From the NCBI RefSeq assembly GCF_014207355.1, contig NZ_JACHEF010000001.1:1292002-1356001 (forward strand): DNA of 64,000 bases. The letters run 5' to 3'. The notes under the pieces were generated by a model. It ran no database searches. It was not told where the DNA came from and worked only from the letters and a program-made list of their open reading frames with translations. The first letter of the stretch is position 1. The number at the start of each line of letters is the position of its first letter. A program made the translations under genes and the position numbers. Of the stretch, positions 41,247 to 50,446 are shown in pieces. Source of the DNA: Mesorhizobium sangaii (GTDB lineage: Bacteria > Pseudomonadota > Alphaproteobacteria > Rhizobiales > Rhizobiaceae).

Positions 41247-42538
41247 CTCCGTAACTCCGATAGATCGATCACTGTCACAAAAGGAATTGGCACCACGAAT
41301 TTCGCGCCCCAGGCGGCGACATGGTGCATCTGCTGAATGATCTCGTCCTTCAGGTTCCACGGAAGGATCAGGATGTAGTCTGGCTTGGCCTGGTCGATCG
41401 CGTCGATGGGCTTGATCGGGATGTGCATGCCCGGCGTGAAGCGGCCGTGCTTGTAAGGATTGCGGTCCACCGTGAAGTCGAGGAAGTCGGTGCCGATGGC
41501 GCAGTAGTTGAGCAGCGTGTTGCCCTTGCCAGGCGCGCCGTAACCGCAAATCGTCTTGCCCTCGTTTTTGACCGAAACCAGGAACGCCAGGAGATCGCGC
41601 TTCGCGCGTTGCGCCTTGTAGCCGAAAGAGGCGTAGGTCGACATTTCCGTAAGCCCATGTCTTTTTTCGCGCTCGAGGAGTTCGGCGACACTGTCATCCG
41701 TGGCCCAGCTGCTGCCCTCGTTTGCGAGATAAACACGCAACGAGCCGCCATGGGTGGGCAGTTCCTCGACGTCGATCAACCGCAGCCCGTGGCGGGCCGC
41801 CATCAGGTCGATCGTCAGCAGTGAGAAATATGAAAAATGCTCGTGGTAGATGGTGTCGAACTGGTTCTCCATCATCAGCCGCTCGATGTGCGGGAACTCG
41901 AGAGTGACCACGCCCTCCGGTTTGAGCAGGATCTTTATTCCCGCGACGAAGTCATTGAGGTCGGGCACCTGCGCCAGGACGTTGTTGCCGATGATCAGAT
42001 CGGCGCGGAGTCCTTCGGCCACCATCTGAAGTGCCAGCCGCACCCCGAAGAAGTCGACCCGGGTGGGCACGCCCTTCTCGACCGCAGCGCGCGCAACGTT
42101 GGCCGCCGGCTCGATGCCAAGCACGGGAACGCCGAGCGGCAGGAAGTGCTGCAGCAGGTAGCCGTCATTGCTTGCGAGTTCTACCGCGAAGCTGTCGGCG
42201 CCAAGCCCAAGTCGCTTCGTTATCGCTTCGCAATAGGCTTTCGAGTGGGCCACCCAACTTGTCGAGAAGGAAGAGAAGTAGGCATATTCGTTGAAAATGG
42301 TCTCGGGGCTCACATACTCCTTGAGCTGCACCAGGTAGCAGCGCTCACAGACCAGGACATTGAGCGGATAATAGAGTTCCATCTGGTCAAGCTGGTCGGC
42401 CTGCAGGAAGCTCTCGCAAGGTGGCGACATGCCCAGGTCGACCAGACTGTGGCGCAGGCGCGATCCGCACAGCCTGCAGCTGACATTGCGGCGTGCCGTG
42501 TTCTGGTCGCGAGCAATTTCGACAGCCTGAATATTCAT
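41243..42538 (-). CDS. Sugar C-methyltransferase (TylCIII/NovU-like)
   Basis: ATG 42538 gives 431 aa. The N-terminal putative zinc-binding part has C-R-L-C-G (SCRLCGSRL) and C-E-R-C-Y (LVCERCYLVQL). The SAM domain has AVELASNDGYLLQHFLPLGVPVLGIEPA. The C-terminal half has IYHEHFSYFSL and GYGAPGKGNTLLNYC. These blocks define the methyltransf_13/14 family, which adds a C-methyl branch to NDP-keto-sugars (3-C-methylation). It overlaps rfbF by ATGA, implying a branched-chain sugar on a CDP carrier. Confidence 0.88.
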   Translation of the reverse strand: MNIQAVEIARDQNTARRNVSCRLCGSRLRHSLVDLGMSPPCESFLQADQLDQMELYYPLNVLVCERCYLVQLKEYVSPETIFNEYAYFSSFSTSWVAHSKAYCEAITKRLGLGADSFAVELASNDGYLLQHFLPLGVPVLGIEPAANVARAAVEKGVPTRVDFFGVRLALQMVAEGLRADLIIGNNVLAQVPDLNDFVAGIKILLKPEGVVTLEFPHIERLMMENQFDTIYHEHFSYFSLLTIDLMAARHGLRLIDVEELPTHGGSLRVYLANEGSSWATDDSVAELLEREKRHGLTEMSTYASFGYKAQRAKRDLLAFLVSVKNEGKTICGYGAPGKGNTLLNYCAIGTDFLDFTVDRNPYKHGRFTPGMHIPIKPIDAIDQAKPDYILILPWNLKDEIIQQMHHVAAWGAKFVVPIPFVTVIDLSELRR

Positions 42539-42891
42539 TCCGTACCCCTCTGTCGCCCTGGTTTGAAAAAACGGAGACGCGGTGGCCTGACGATGAACCT
42601 GTGCCCGCCGCGCTCCGCAGGGAGTGCATCTTTTCAACGCAGGTTAGGACGGGGCGCCCCGCGAGTTCGATTTGCCAATCCGTTGGGTGCCTTAATCCTT
42701 ATAGGGAAACGGCGGGGGCAATGACGGCGCAAGGACCTCCGAACGGGGTAATGCGGTCGACCCGGCATACCGCGATCGGAGAAGCCACCTAAGGCTTAGG
42801 TAGCTCTTCCAGCCCAGGCAGGCGGTGCCGACAATCCGACCGCGGTGCTAGCCCGGCTAACTAGGCCCGGCTACTGGGGATTTAGGCAGAC
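42539..42891. promoter_or_regulatory. Divergent regulatory interval between C-methyltransferase and rfbC-like genes
   Basis: 353 bp without a gene separate two divergent transcription units. A 15-bp palindrome lies within it (separate entry). A possible -10-like TTATAG occurs near 42698, but no full promoter is assigned. Confidence 0.5.
42787..42801. promoter_or_regulatory. 15-bp perfect palindrome in the divergent promoter region
   Basis: ACCTAAGGCTTAGGT reads the same on both strands apart from the central base. It is 90 bp upstream of the rfbC-like start and may be an operator. No regulator is known. Confidence 0.4.
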
Positions 42892-43443
42892 ATGCGGTTT
42901 ACCGAAACGGAGCTGAAGGGTGTCTGGCTGATCGAGCCGACACCGGTGGTTGACGATCGCGGTTCATTCACCCGAACATTCTGTGAAAAGGAGATGGCCG
43001 ATTGCGGGCTGGCGACGCGCTTTGTCCAGCACAGCCGTGCACATTCGGTCAAAAAGGGAACACTCCGGGGCCTGCATTTCCAGGACGACCCTTACGCCGA
43101 GGTGAAGCTCGTCTCCTGTGTCCGCGGCGCGATTTTCGATGTCGTGGTGGATCTGCGCCCGAACTCGCCGACACGCTACAACTGGCTGGGCTTCGAGCTG
43201 ACGCCCCAGAACATGCGGCAGGTCTACATCCCTGCCGGCTTCGCCCACGGGCTGCAGACCCTTACGGACGATGCCGAGGTCTCGTATCTCATATCGCAAT
43301 TCTATACGCCCCATGCGTCGACGGGCGTCCGCTACAACGACCCTGTCTTTTCGATAGCCTGGCCCTTGATGCCGACGGCGATGTCGGAAAGGGATAAGGC
43401 GTGGCCGTTGCTCAAGCAGAGAACGGCGGCTGGAGCCTTATGA
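42892..43443 (+). CDS. rfbC: dTDP-4-dehydrorhamnose 3,5-epimerase family protein
   Basis: This 183-aa RmlC-fold protein has GSFTRTFCEKEM, HSRAHSVKKGTLRGLHFQ (substrate-binding Arg and catalytic His) and VYIPAGFAHGLQTL, all typical of RmlC. It epimerises C3 and C5 of an NDP-4-keto-6-deoxy-sugar. The other rml genes are absent here, while CDP-sugar genes surround it, so it may act on a CDP- or C-methylated keto-sugar. Its end overlaps by 6 bp the end of the convergent DUF4910 gene. Confidence 0.85.
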   Translation: MRFTETELKGVWLIEPTPVVDDRGSFTRTFCEKEMADCGLATRFVQHSRAHSVKKGTLRGLHFQDDPYAEVKLVSCVRGAIFDVVVDLRPNSPTRYNWLGFELTPQNMRQVYIPAGFAHGLQTLTDDAEVSYLISQFYTPHASTGVRYNDPVFSIAWPLMPTAMSERDKAWPLLKQRTAAGAL

Positions 43444-44757
43444 AGCCGCGGCCAGCAGACCGTGATCCGACAGCATTTTGGCGGCGGCGGCCAGTTCCCT
43501 GAACGACAGACCCGAGCGCTCCGCCATCGCGAGAAGCGAATGCTGGCCGTCGGCGAGATTGAGCACCCAAAGCAGGGACATCGAGGTTGCTCCCGAAGAC
43601 GCCTGCCCGCCCAGGGCGGCGTAGAGGCCGCGCTTGCCGAGTTGTGGTTCGCCCTTGGGACAGAGGTTCAACGGCGTCCAATCCCCTTCGACGATGTCGA
43701 TCACGTCCGTCAGGATACGGAAGGAATCCTCGAGGTACTCCGGCTTGATGAAGTCGAGATTGTCAGCCGAGGTGTGGTATTCGGGGAAGGTGCCGTGGAC
43801 GCTCCGCTGGAACATGCCGACCGGAAGGTTGAAGCCCGGCGAACAATATTGCCTCTCGTCATAGCCGTAGGGGGAGAAATCCATCAACTTTGCCCCGGCT
43901 TCACGCCCCAGCACATGAGCCATGGCGCGATCGATGACGGCATCGCCACGCCGGCTGCGTTTGTATGCAGGGCGTCCCGCGTCCCCCAGGCATGACAGCA
44001 CCAGACCGTGGTCGATGAGATGTGTCCGGCCCTCGTTGCGAGACAGCCACGCGATCGACCCGATCGTGCCTGGAGCGAACAGGAAGCGGTAGCTGTATCG
44101 TGTTTTTCTTGCCTTCATGCTTTTCGCAAGGGTTGCCAGCAGGGCCAAGCCCGAACAGTTGTCGTTGGCCAATGAGGGATGGCAGATGTGTGCCGAAAGA
44201 AGGAATTCCCGCTCGGTCTGCCCGCGGTGCAGGTATTCGCCGTAAGTGAGGCTGCCGTCCTTGAGCTCGGCATCGATCTCCACCCGGTAGAGACCGTCGG
44301 GCATTTTGGCGACACCGTCATAAGCCATGCAGAAGCCCCATGTCGGGGCATAGTAGCTGGTGCGGTAGGGGATCAATTGCGGCTGTTCAGGCAGCGTATG
44401 GATATGCGACATCAACTCGTTGAGCGGCAGGACCCCCTTGAAGGGTACGCTGTAGTTGACGACATGCAGGTTGGAGTCGGCAAAATCCAACACCGTTTGC
44501 CCGTCCGGGCCTATGATGCTGGCCGAGCGGACGTTCCATTCCTTTGGAACAGTCCAGTCGAACACCTGCGTGCCGGTGGGCACCTCACGCCGTTCCAGGT
44601 CGACGTGCCCCGACAGGATATCCAGCGTCTGCCGCACACCGTCCCCGGTGATGCTCCTGCAAATCGGAAACAGACGTTCGGCCAAAGCATAGATTTCCTG
44701 GCCGAGGCCGGTGGAAGACGGCGGCGCGCCGAGTCCCTCGGGGGTTATGTGTTCCAT
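43438..44757 (-). CDS. DUF4910 / M28-like aminopeptidase-fold protein
   Basis: This 439-aa protein shows the DUF4910 layout. The N-terminal part has LFPICRSITGDGVRQTL. The central M28-like metallopeptidase core has SAHICHPSLANDNCSGLALL, supplying His and Asp metal ligands. FPEYHTSADNLDFI follows and supplies a further His. The C-terminal 80 residues look like a winged-helix domain. Such proteins recur in surface-sugar clusters but their substrate is undetermined. It starts 5 bp after the upstream SDR gene, so the pair is an operon. An amide hydrolase acting on sugar-amide intermediates is a reasonable inference. Confidence 0.82.
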   Translation of the reverse strand: MEHITPEGLGAPPSSTGLGQEIYALAERLFPICRSITGDGVRQTLDILSGHVDLERREVPTGTQVFDWTVPKEWNVRSASIIGPDGQTVLDFADSNLHVVNYSVPFKGVLPLNELMSHIHTLPEQPQLIPYRTSYYAPTWGFCMAYDGVAKMPDGLYRVEIDAELKDGSLTYGEYLHRGQTEREFLLSAHICHPSLANDNCSGLALLATLAKSMKARKTRYSYRFLFAPGTIGSIAWLSRNEGRTHLIDHGLVLSCLGDAGRPAYKRSRRGDAVIDRAMAHVLGREAGAKLMDFSPYGYDERQYCSPGFNLPVGMFQRSVHGTFPEYHTSADNLDFIKPEYLEDSFRILTDVIDIVEGDWTPLNLCPKGEPQLGKRGLYAALGGQASSGATSMSLLWVLNLADGQHSLLAMAERSGLSFRELAAAAKMLSDHGLLAAAS

Positions 44758-44762
44758 TCCGG

Positions 44763-45824
44763 TTAGCTTGCCGCTGCCTCCAGCTTTCGCGAAGGTTCAG
44801 TGACCCGCATCCGCTCATCCAGAAGCCGGTTGGCCAGAAGATACCGGATGTGGCCGATACGCTGGAAGCGCGGTCCTTCGAATTCCTCGAGAGTGACATT
44901 GGACTTGCCGTAGGCCTGGTAAAGCTGCTCGGCGCCCTTGCGCGCATCCCACTGCGGCTTGAAGGCAGGAAGGGAGCGCGCGATCTTGCCGAAGTCGACG
45001 CGGTAGGACCGCTTGTCGGGTCCAGCATCCGAGGCGAATTCAAGCCGGCAGCCCGGCACGACTTTGGCGACAATCTCGGCTATGTCGCGGATCCTGTAAT
45101 TGTGGTCCGTCCGTCCCACATTGAAGGCCTCGTTATGGACGACCTCGCGCGGCGCTTCCAGCCCGGCGATGAACGCCCTGGAAATGTCCTCGATGTGGAC
45201 GATCGGCCGCCACGGTGTCCCGTCCGACTTCAGGAGGATCACGCCTTTGGTGACGGCCCAGGCGACCAGATTGTTCAGCACGATGTCGAAGCGGAGCCGG
45301 GGTGACACGCCGTAGGCGGTGGCGGGCCGGAAATAGGTCGGAGAGAAGCTGCTGTCGGCCAATTCGGAAATATCCCGCTCCGAAAGCACCTTGGACCAGC
45401 CGTAGGGCGTGACCGGGTTCAGCTCGCCCGTTTCATCGACCATCCCCTCGCCCGCCTGGCCGTAATTGCTGCACGACGAGGCGAAGAGGAAGCGCGACAC
45501 GCCGGCCTCCTTGGCCGCCTTCGCGAAACGAACGCTGCCCTTGTGGTTGATCTCGTAGGTGATGTCCGGATCGAGGTCGGACAGCGGGTCGTTGGAAAGA
45601 GCCGCCAGGTGGATGACGGCATCGACCCCTTCGAGGTCGCGCGCTTGCACGTCCCTGACGTCCTTTTGGATGGAGGGAACGGAAGCCTGCTCTCCGCCCG
45701 AAGCAAAGGTGCAGCGCCGGTAGAGATCGCTGTCGTAACCCGTGACCGAATGCCCCGCGCGGAGCAGCATCGGCACCATCACCGAGCCGATATAGCCTTG
45801 ATGGCCCGTTACCATGACTTTCAT
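44763..45824 (-). CDS. NAD-dependent sugar epimerase/dehydratase (extended SDR)
   Basis: ATG 45824 with GGGAAAGG upstream gives 353 aa; the longer frame has no such site. The N-terminal [17 protein letters not shown] is the NAD loop. [12 protein letters not shown] holds the catalytic Ser. [11 protein letters not shown] is the Tyr-x3-Lys motif. The enzyme acts on a nucleotide-activated sugar, as an epimerase, dehydratase or reductase. With rfbF nearby it could serve the CDP-sugar pathway, but it does not carry the typical RfbG N-terminal sequence. Confidence 0.82.
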   Translation of the reverse strand: MKVMVTGHQGYIGSVMVPMLLRAGHSVTGYDSDLYRRCTFASGGEQASVPSIQKDVRDVQARDLEGVDAVIHLAALSNDPLSDLDPDITYEINHKGSVRFAKAAKEAGVSRFLFASSCSNYGQAGEGMVDETGELNPVTPYGWSKVLSERDISELADSSFSPTYFRPATAYGVSPRLRFDIVLNNLVAWAVTKGVILLKSDGTPWRPIVHIEDISRAFIAGLEAPREVVHNEAFNVGRTDHNYRIRDIAEIVAKVVPGCRLEFASDAGPDKRSYRVDFGKIARSLPAFKPQWDARKGAEQLYQAYGKSNVTLEEFEGPRFQRIGHIRYLLANRLLDERMRVTEPSRKLEAAAS

Positions 45825-46103
45825 CGCACACCTTTCCCCAACGGATATGATCGCGCAGAGGCTACTTGGGCTGAAAACAGTGAGGGAGAACGCCAATAGG
45901 CGATCAGGATGGCCCGTTGGACGAAGCCTTGCCGGGCGCTACCTCTTTCGGGTGGTGCGCGCCTAATCCTTTCGGCGATCGGCATGAGCCGGATCCACCC
46001 CAGTTGGCGAACGCCGCTGCCTCGCCTTGCTGTCTTGGCGCACACCTGGCCTTCGCTGACTGCGCGCAGCTTGTGCACGGCGTTGGCCTTGCTCCATAGG
46101 ACC

Positions 46104-47459
46104 CTAAGGCGTGAGTTCCAGAATCCAGTCCGGGTAGCCGCGGCTGTTGAGCTCTGGCGGCTTGAAAGCTGTGCGCTCCGCCTTGAAAGGGGAACCTTCG
46201 ACATCCGTCAATTCCCCGCTGGTGGGATCGCGCCAGCGGGCGTGGACGATAGTCTCCGAAAGCTGCGCGAGGTCGACGGTGACGCCCTCGTTGCTGGGCA
46301 TGTATACGACGGCGTAGGAGCCGTCCTTGGTCATCGCGGCAACCGCCCTCCCCATGTCCTTGCCCATGCCATCGACAAGCAATCTGTTCTTGCTGTCGGG
46401 TTCGAGCAGCCACCATTTTATCGACGAGATGAAGGCTATGAGCACCTCCATGCTCTTTGCGCCGGGACTGTCGAGGGCCTCCTTCCACTCCATGGTCTGC
46501 CGATGGAGGCCGGGCCCGTCGAAATGCCATATCGGGTTGTTGCCATAGAGGTGCCCGAATGCGCCCGAGAGGATCGCCTGGTAAGCCTGGATGCGGATCC
46601 GGTACTCGTCGGCATCGTATTCGAATTCGTAGGCAGTCTCGATCAGGAAGAAAGGCATACCCCTGCCGAGATCGTACTCCCTGATCGCTGCCGTATAGAC
46701 CGGGCCATACGTGAAGACGTTGTTCACCTTCAGCCAGGTTTCTTGACCCCAGAAATCGAGCGGCGCCGTATCGGAATGGCCGTGGAAAGTGCTGAGAGCA
46801 TCGGGGTCCTCGTCCATGATGCCTTTGGCGAGAGCCCTGACCAGATCCTTGTCCGCAGGATTGTAGTCGCCGCCGTTGACCCACATGATGTTATCGAAGC
46901 GTCGGTAGCGACGTCCAACGAAATGGCCGTAGGCGGCAAGCTCCCCTGCCCCCGCAGCCGCCATTTCCTGATACCAACCGTCACCGCCACCGCCATATCC
47001 GAGATATGCCGGAGCGAGCAGCACCAGGAAACCAAGATCGCAAGCCCTCTGCAGGATGCGATCGGCATGGGCGAAATATGCCTCGTTGGGAACAACGAAA
47101 TCTTCGTTGTCGGCGAATGGTCTGTCGCCATACGCGTCTGCAGGCGCGTTGCGGGAAAATCGGTGCTCGAGGAGGTTGACCAGCACGGTGTTGAACCCGC
47201 GAGCCTTGCGGTCCTCAAGGTAGAGGTAGGCGTCCTCGTCCGTCAGGTCGCCGATCAGCGACCAGGGCGAGTCTCCGTGCATGAAGAACGGATGGCCTTC
47301 CCTGTCGACCGGGTAGTTCTTTCCGGATTCGACCCGCAGCGGGAACTTTGTCCCGCCAGAGCGCTCACAGGCCAAGCTTCCGGTCGCCATGGCCGCCAAA
47401 AGGGCGCTGGCCATCAGAACAGATGCGAGGCGCACTGCCTTGATGCTCCTCTTGCTCAC
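46104..47459 (-). CDS. Exported DUF4038 (apiosidase-like) glycoside hydrolase family protein
   Basis: This 451-aa protein has a lipoprotein-like or plain signal peptide (LASVLMASALLAAMATGSLAC). The body is a TIM-barrel DUF4038-type domain with GKNYPVDREGHPFFMHGDSPW, KARGFNTVLVNLLEH, IMWVNGGDYNP and PFFLIETAYE. The C-terminal domain (about 360-451) resembles the beta-sandwich end domain of the same family. It likely hydrolyses a glycosidic bond in the periplasm or at the surface. It overlaps the upstream gene by 4 bp. Family members act on pectin side chains or related polymers. Here a role on the own polymer is inferred. Confidence 0.8.
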   Translation of the reverse strand: MSKRSIKAVRLASVLMASALLAAMATGSLACERSGGTKFPLRVESGKNYPVDREGHPFFMHGDSPWSLIGDLTDEDAYLYLEDRKARGFNTVLVNLLEHRFSRNAPADAYGDRPFADNEDFVVPNEAYFAHADRILQRACDLGFLVLLAPAYLGYGGGGDGWYQEMAAAGAGELAAYGHFVGRRYRRFDNIMWVNGGDYNPADKDLVRALAKGIMDEDPDALSTFHGHSDTAPLDFWGQETWLKVNNVFTYGPVYTAAIREYDLGRGMPFFLIETAYEFEYDADEYRIRIQAYQAILSGAFGHLYGNNPIWHFDGPGLHRQTMEWKEALDSPGAKSMEVLIAFISSIKWWLLEPDSKNRLLVDGMGKDMGRAVAAMTKDGSYAVVYMPSNEGVTVDLAQLSETIVHARWRDPTSGELTDVEGSPFKAERTAFKPPELNSRGYPDWILELTP

Positions 47460-48889
47460 CCGGGGGTCGGCGCTGCGGACACTTCGCGGGCGGCAGCGTG
47501 TTGGGATTTGAATTCCGATGAATCCATGATGCCGAAGGCCAGGTCCTCGCGTGTCATGGTCCCCGCGCGCAGCTGCCGGGAATAGGTTTCTATGCCATAA
47601 TCGTCAGCGGGACGGTTGAGAAACAGCATGTAAAGGAAACCGATGTAGGCGCGGTCCGTAAGGCCGATCGTAGCATAGCTGGTCTGGAACTCGTCCGAGC
47701 GCATCAGTTCCACGGCCATTCCAGCGATCGTCCTGTCCCCGCTTTCAAGAGCAGCCGACCACTGATCCACGCTTTCGGTGTCGCCCTCACGCCCAAGCAC
47801 GAGGCAGTATGCGAAGCTCGCCTGCCTCACATATACGGACTTGTTCGCGGCCGTCGTCTCTGGGTCGCACTCCCGATGCGGCTTGGGCAGCGGCTGCGGG
47901 CCGCGGGTGAAGTCACGCACCGTCTTGTAGGCGGGCTTCGGCTCGCCGACCCTCCATTTGCCGTCGGATGCAGGGGTGAGCCTCACCAGCCCCATATTGG
48001 CTTCGAAGCCGGGGGCCCAGTAGGTCTCATCGAACAGTTCGTAGATTTGCGCGGCCTCGACCTTGTACTTCTCGTTGAGCTCGCGAAGCCGCGTCATTGT
48101 CTGCTTGATGCCATCGGCCTGCTGCCGCTCGCTGCGCTGACTTCCATTGGGACTGTTGAATTCGGTGACCCAGATCGGCTTGCCGTATGCCGAGATTTCG
48201 CGGAAAGCCCATTCCGGGTCGTCGCCGTACATGTGCCAGACCGAGATGTCCCAGGCGATCCCGTCCTGCTTCATCCGCGCGAACGCGCCGGTGTGGCCCC
48301 ATCCGGCGGTGCCAATCGCCTTCCTGATGCTTGGATCGACCTCTGTCATGCCGTCGGACAGACCTTTGAGGACGGCGCTCACCTTCACCCAGCGCGGGCC
48401 GTAGTAGTCGAGCGCTCCTGTTCCTCCTGCAGGTCCCCATGCACATGGATATTGCGAGCCGTCGTCACGTTTCTCGCAGGGCTTGATGATGGCGTAGTTC
48501 TCCATTTCGTTGCCAAGTTCCCAAACGCGGATGTCGTTCTTGAACCTGGTGCCAAGGGCGATCGCCAGTTTCCGGGTCTTCCCGTAGAGCTCTTCCGGGC
48601 TATCCTTGTCCAGGTCCATGCCCTCGGGAGTGATCAAAGGCAGGATCTCGATCCCTCTCGCCTTTCCGGCGTCGACAAGGGCGGCAAGCATATCTGCATT
48701 GTCTCCGCTGGTTACGTTGACCCTGTATGTTTTCAGGCCGAGATTCTTGACGAAGTCGAGCTGCAACTCAACCGGGATGCCCGGATAGGCGGTTATCGGA
48801 TGGCCGTTGACGCCCCAGAGGACATCTGCGGCAGCAGGCGCAACGGTCGCCAGCAGGCAGGCCGCAGCGGTTGCGAAACGAAAGGACAT
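47456..48889 (-). CDS. Exported glycoside-hydrolase-like protein with DUF4214 C-terminus
   Basis: This 477-aa protein has a signal peptide (ATAAACLLATVAPAAA). The TIM barrel contains RVWELGNEMENYA (acid/base Glu) and KPIWVTEFNSPNG (nucleophile Glu), the clan GH-A layout. Residues about 355-460 resemble DUF4214 (FAYCLVLGREGD, FLYMLFLNRPADDYG), a module of bacterial surface and S-layer-type proteins. The stop overlaps the start of the DUF4038 gene (4 bp), so the two hydrolase-like proteins are made together and may trim or degrade the polysaccharide. Confidence 0.8.
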   Translation of the reverse strand: MSFRFATAAACLLATVAPAAADVLWGVNGHPITAYPGIPVELQLDFVKNLGLKTYRVNVTSGDNADMLAALVDAGKARGIEILPLITPEGMDLDKDSPEELYGKTRKLAIALGTRFKNDIRVWELGNEMENYAIIKPCEKRDDGSQYPCAWGPAGGTGALDYYGPRWVKVSAVLKGLSDGMTEVDPSIRKAIGTAGWGHTGAFARMKQDGIAWDISVWHMYGDDPEWAFREISAYGKPIWVTEFNSPNGSQRSERQQADGIKQTMTRLRELNEKYKVEAAQIYELFDETYWAPGFEANMGLVRLTPASDGKWRVGEPKPAYKTVRDFTRGPQPLPKPHRECDPETTAANKSVYVRQASFAYCLVLGREGDTESVDQWSAALESGDRTIAGMAVELMRSDEFQTSYATIGLTDRAYIGFLYMLFLNRPADDYGIETYSRQLRAGTMTREDLAFGIMDSSEFKSQHAAAREVSAAPTPG

Positions 48890-49047
48890 GGCAACAGCCT
48901 CCGCTGCCCGATTTCAAACTCAGCTGGATTGTCGGGCATGTGATCAGGGGTAGCAATTTGCTCATACGGGTGAACAGAGTACTTGCACTACCCCTTTCGG
49001 AGACTGCTCCTTAGGCCCGCGTCGTCAATGGACAGCCGCCGGTTGGA

Positions 49048-50115
49048 TTACCTTGGTAGACTGCCAGCTTCCAGCGGCGGCGGCCTCCGCTGAAGTATTG
49101 TGACCTTCCGTAGCAGCTCCAGAATTGGCTTTTCCACAAAGAGATGCGTCAAAACACCGACAATAAGGCACAAGCATATGATCATAGGAGCGAAGGAAAT
49201 CTGTGATACTCCCCCAACGAATGTCGCCTTTATCAGCCAACCATACCCCAGCATGACAAAGATGTGAGTTAGGTAGATGGCATAAGATGCATCCCCAAGC
49301 AGGATCACTCCCCGTCCGGCCTTCGATCGCGGTCGTTTGGTCTTGAGGAAGGCTCCCACTATCAAAGTTGCTGGAAGTCCCCATGCGATGACTCGCAATA
49401 TGGCTGTATCACCGGGATGGCTAACGAAGACTGGAGAAATAATTATCAAGAAAAACCCGAGCGCGCCGAGTGCCGGTGGATATTCCCATTTACTTCTTGA
49501 GATAAATAATAGCGCTATGGCAATACCGAAGCAAAACTCAAGCACGATAGGGCTAGAGATAAATTCAGAAAAACTCGAATCCTGAATCCAACGCCCCAAA
49601 ACAATTCCGCAGATCATAAGTAAAACTGTCGAGATGGACGTTTGAATAAGTTTCCCAAAAATGAGACATATCGCGAATGCGACATAAAAATACATCTCAT
49701 ATGAAAGCGTCCATGCAACAAATATTAATTTGTCTCCTGGTAGCAAAAATATAGAATTAAAAATTGAAAACTCGCCTATGTTTTTGTGCTTCAAAAATCC
49801 AACCAACGATATTGCCAGTATCCCAGCGCTGCAGATCCAATACAGCGGAAATATTCTCCTTGCCCGTTTGATCATGAAACGCCCAGGTGTTTCCGCAGCC
49901 CGACCAGGCGGAAAGCTCACATACACCATGATGAAACCGCTAATTACGAAGAAAAGATCTACGCCTGCTGCACCGAAGGTCGTCATCCAAGCCGGGCTGA
50001 ACCGCCCAGCTTCCGATCCATCGGACATGTCGAGGGTGTGGCGAATGACGACGCCCGAGGCCGCGATCGCACGAAGTATCTGCAGTCCATACAGTTCGCG
50101 ATCCTGCTGGTCCAT
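49048..50115 (-). CDS. Acyltransferase 3 family membrane protein
   Basis: This 355-aa protein is the OafA/YrhL-type acyltransferase with LQILRAIAASGVVIRH (catalytic His), GAAGVDLFFVISGFIMV and KRARRIFPLYW, then about ten membrane segments. It would add acetyl or succinyl groups to the polysaccharide. Its middle (about 49500-49850) is AT-rich relative to its neighbours, suggesting separate origin. It faces the flippase gene divergently, with 331 bp between them. The start ATG 50115 has GGATGGG upstream. Confidence 0.87.
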   Translation of the reverse strand: MDQQDRELYGLQILRAIAASGVVIRHTLDMSDGSEAGRFSPAWMTTFGAAGVDLFFVISGFIMVYVSFPPGRAAETPGRFMIKRARRIFPLYWICSAGILAISLVGFLKHKNIGEFSIFNSIFLLPGDKLIFVAWTLSYEMYFYVAFAICLIFGKLIQTSISTVLLMICGIVLGRWIQDSSFSEFISSPIVLEFCFGIAIALLFISRSKWEYPPALGALGFFLIIISPVFVSHPGDTAILRVIAWGLPATLIVGAFLKTKRPRSKAGRGVILLGDASYAIYLTHIFVMLGYGWLIKATFVGGVSQISFAPMIICLCLIVGVLTHLFVEKPILELLRKVTILQRRPPPLEAGSLPR

Positions 50116-50446
50116 CCCATCCGGTCCTGTGAGAAAGAGGGGTCAAAGAGGGGTCACTGACCCTACGTCTAACCGGCCTTATTACAAGGCATCCCTCCGA
50201 CGTGGCCCTCCTACGTCCGACGAATGATCCCTGCTTGCTCGTTCGGCAAATATTCCGCCAAACCGACAGCCCCGATGACTTCAGTTGCTGGCGAGCCGGC
50301 TCAGGCGCAGACGGAGCACTTGGGTTTGCGCTACCGCTTTAGGCGGCTGTATTCCTCGCCTATTGGACGCCATGACTTTCAACTGGGTTTGTCCGACTAT
50401 CCTCGGGACGCAGGCGGCGGGTCGCCTCGGTCGGGAAGGTACACGC
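50116..50446. promoter_or_regulatory. Divergent intergenic region acyltransferase/flippase
   Basis: The 331-bp gap between the divergent genes should hold both promoters. A 12-bp direct repeat of gaggggtcaaag/gaggggtcactg type lies near 50139-50160. I recognise no promoter or operator with confidence. Confidence 0.4.

Noticed and set aside
45904..46884. Minus-strand 326-aa frame over the DUF4038 gene
   Set aside because: It lies in another frame of the same region; the DUF4038 frame has a signal peptide and conserved blocks, this one does not.
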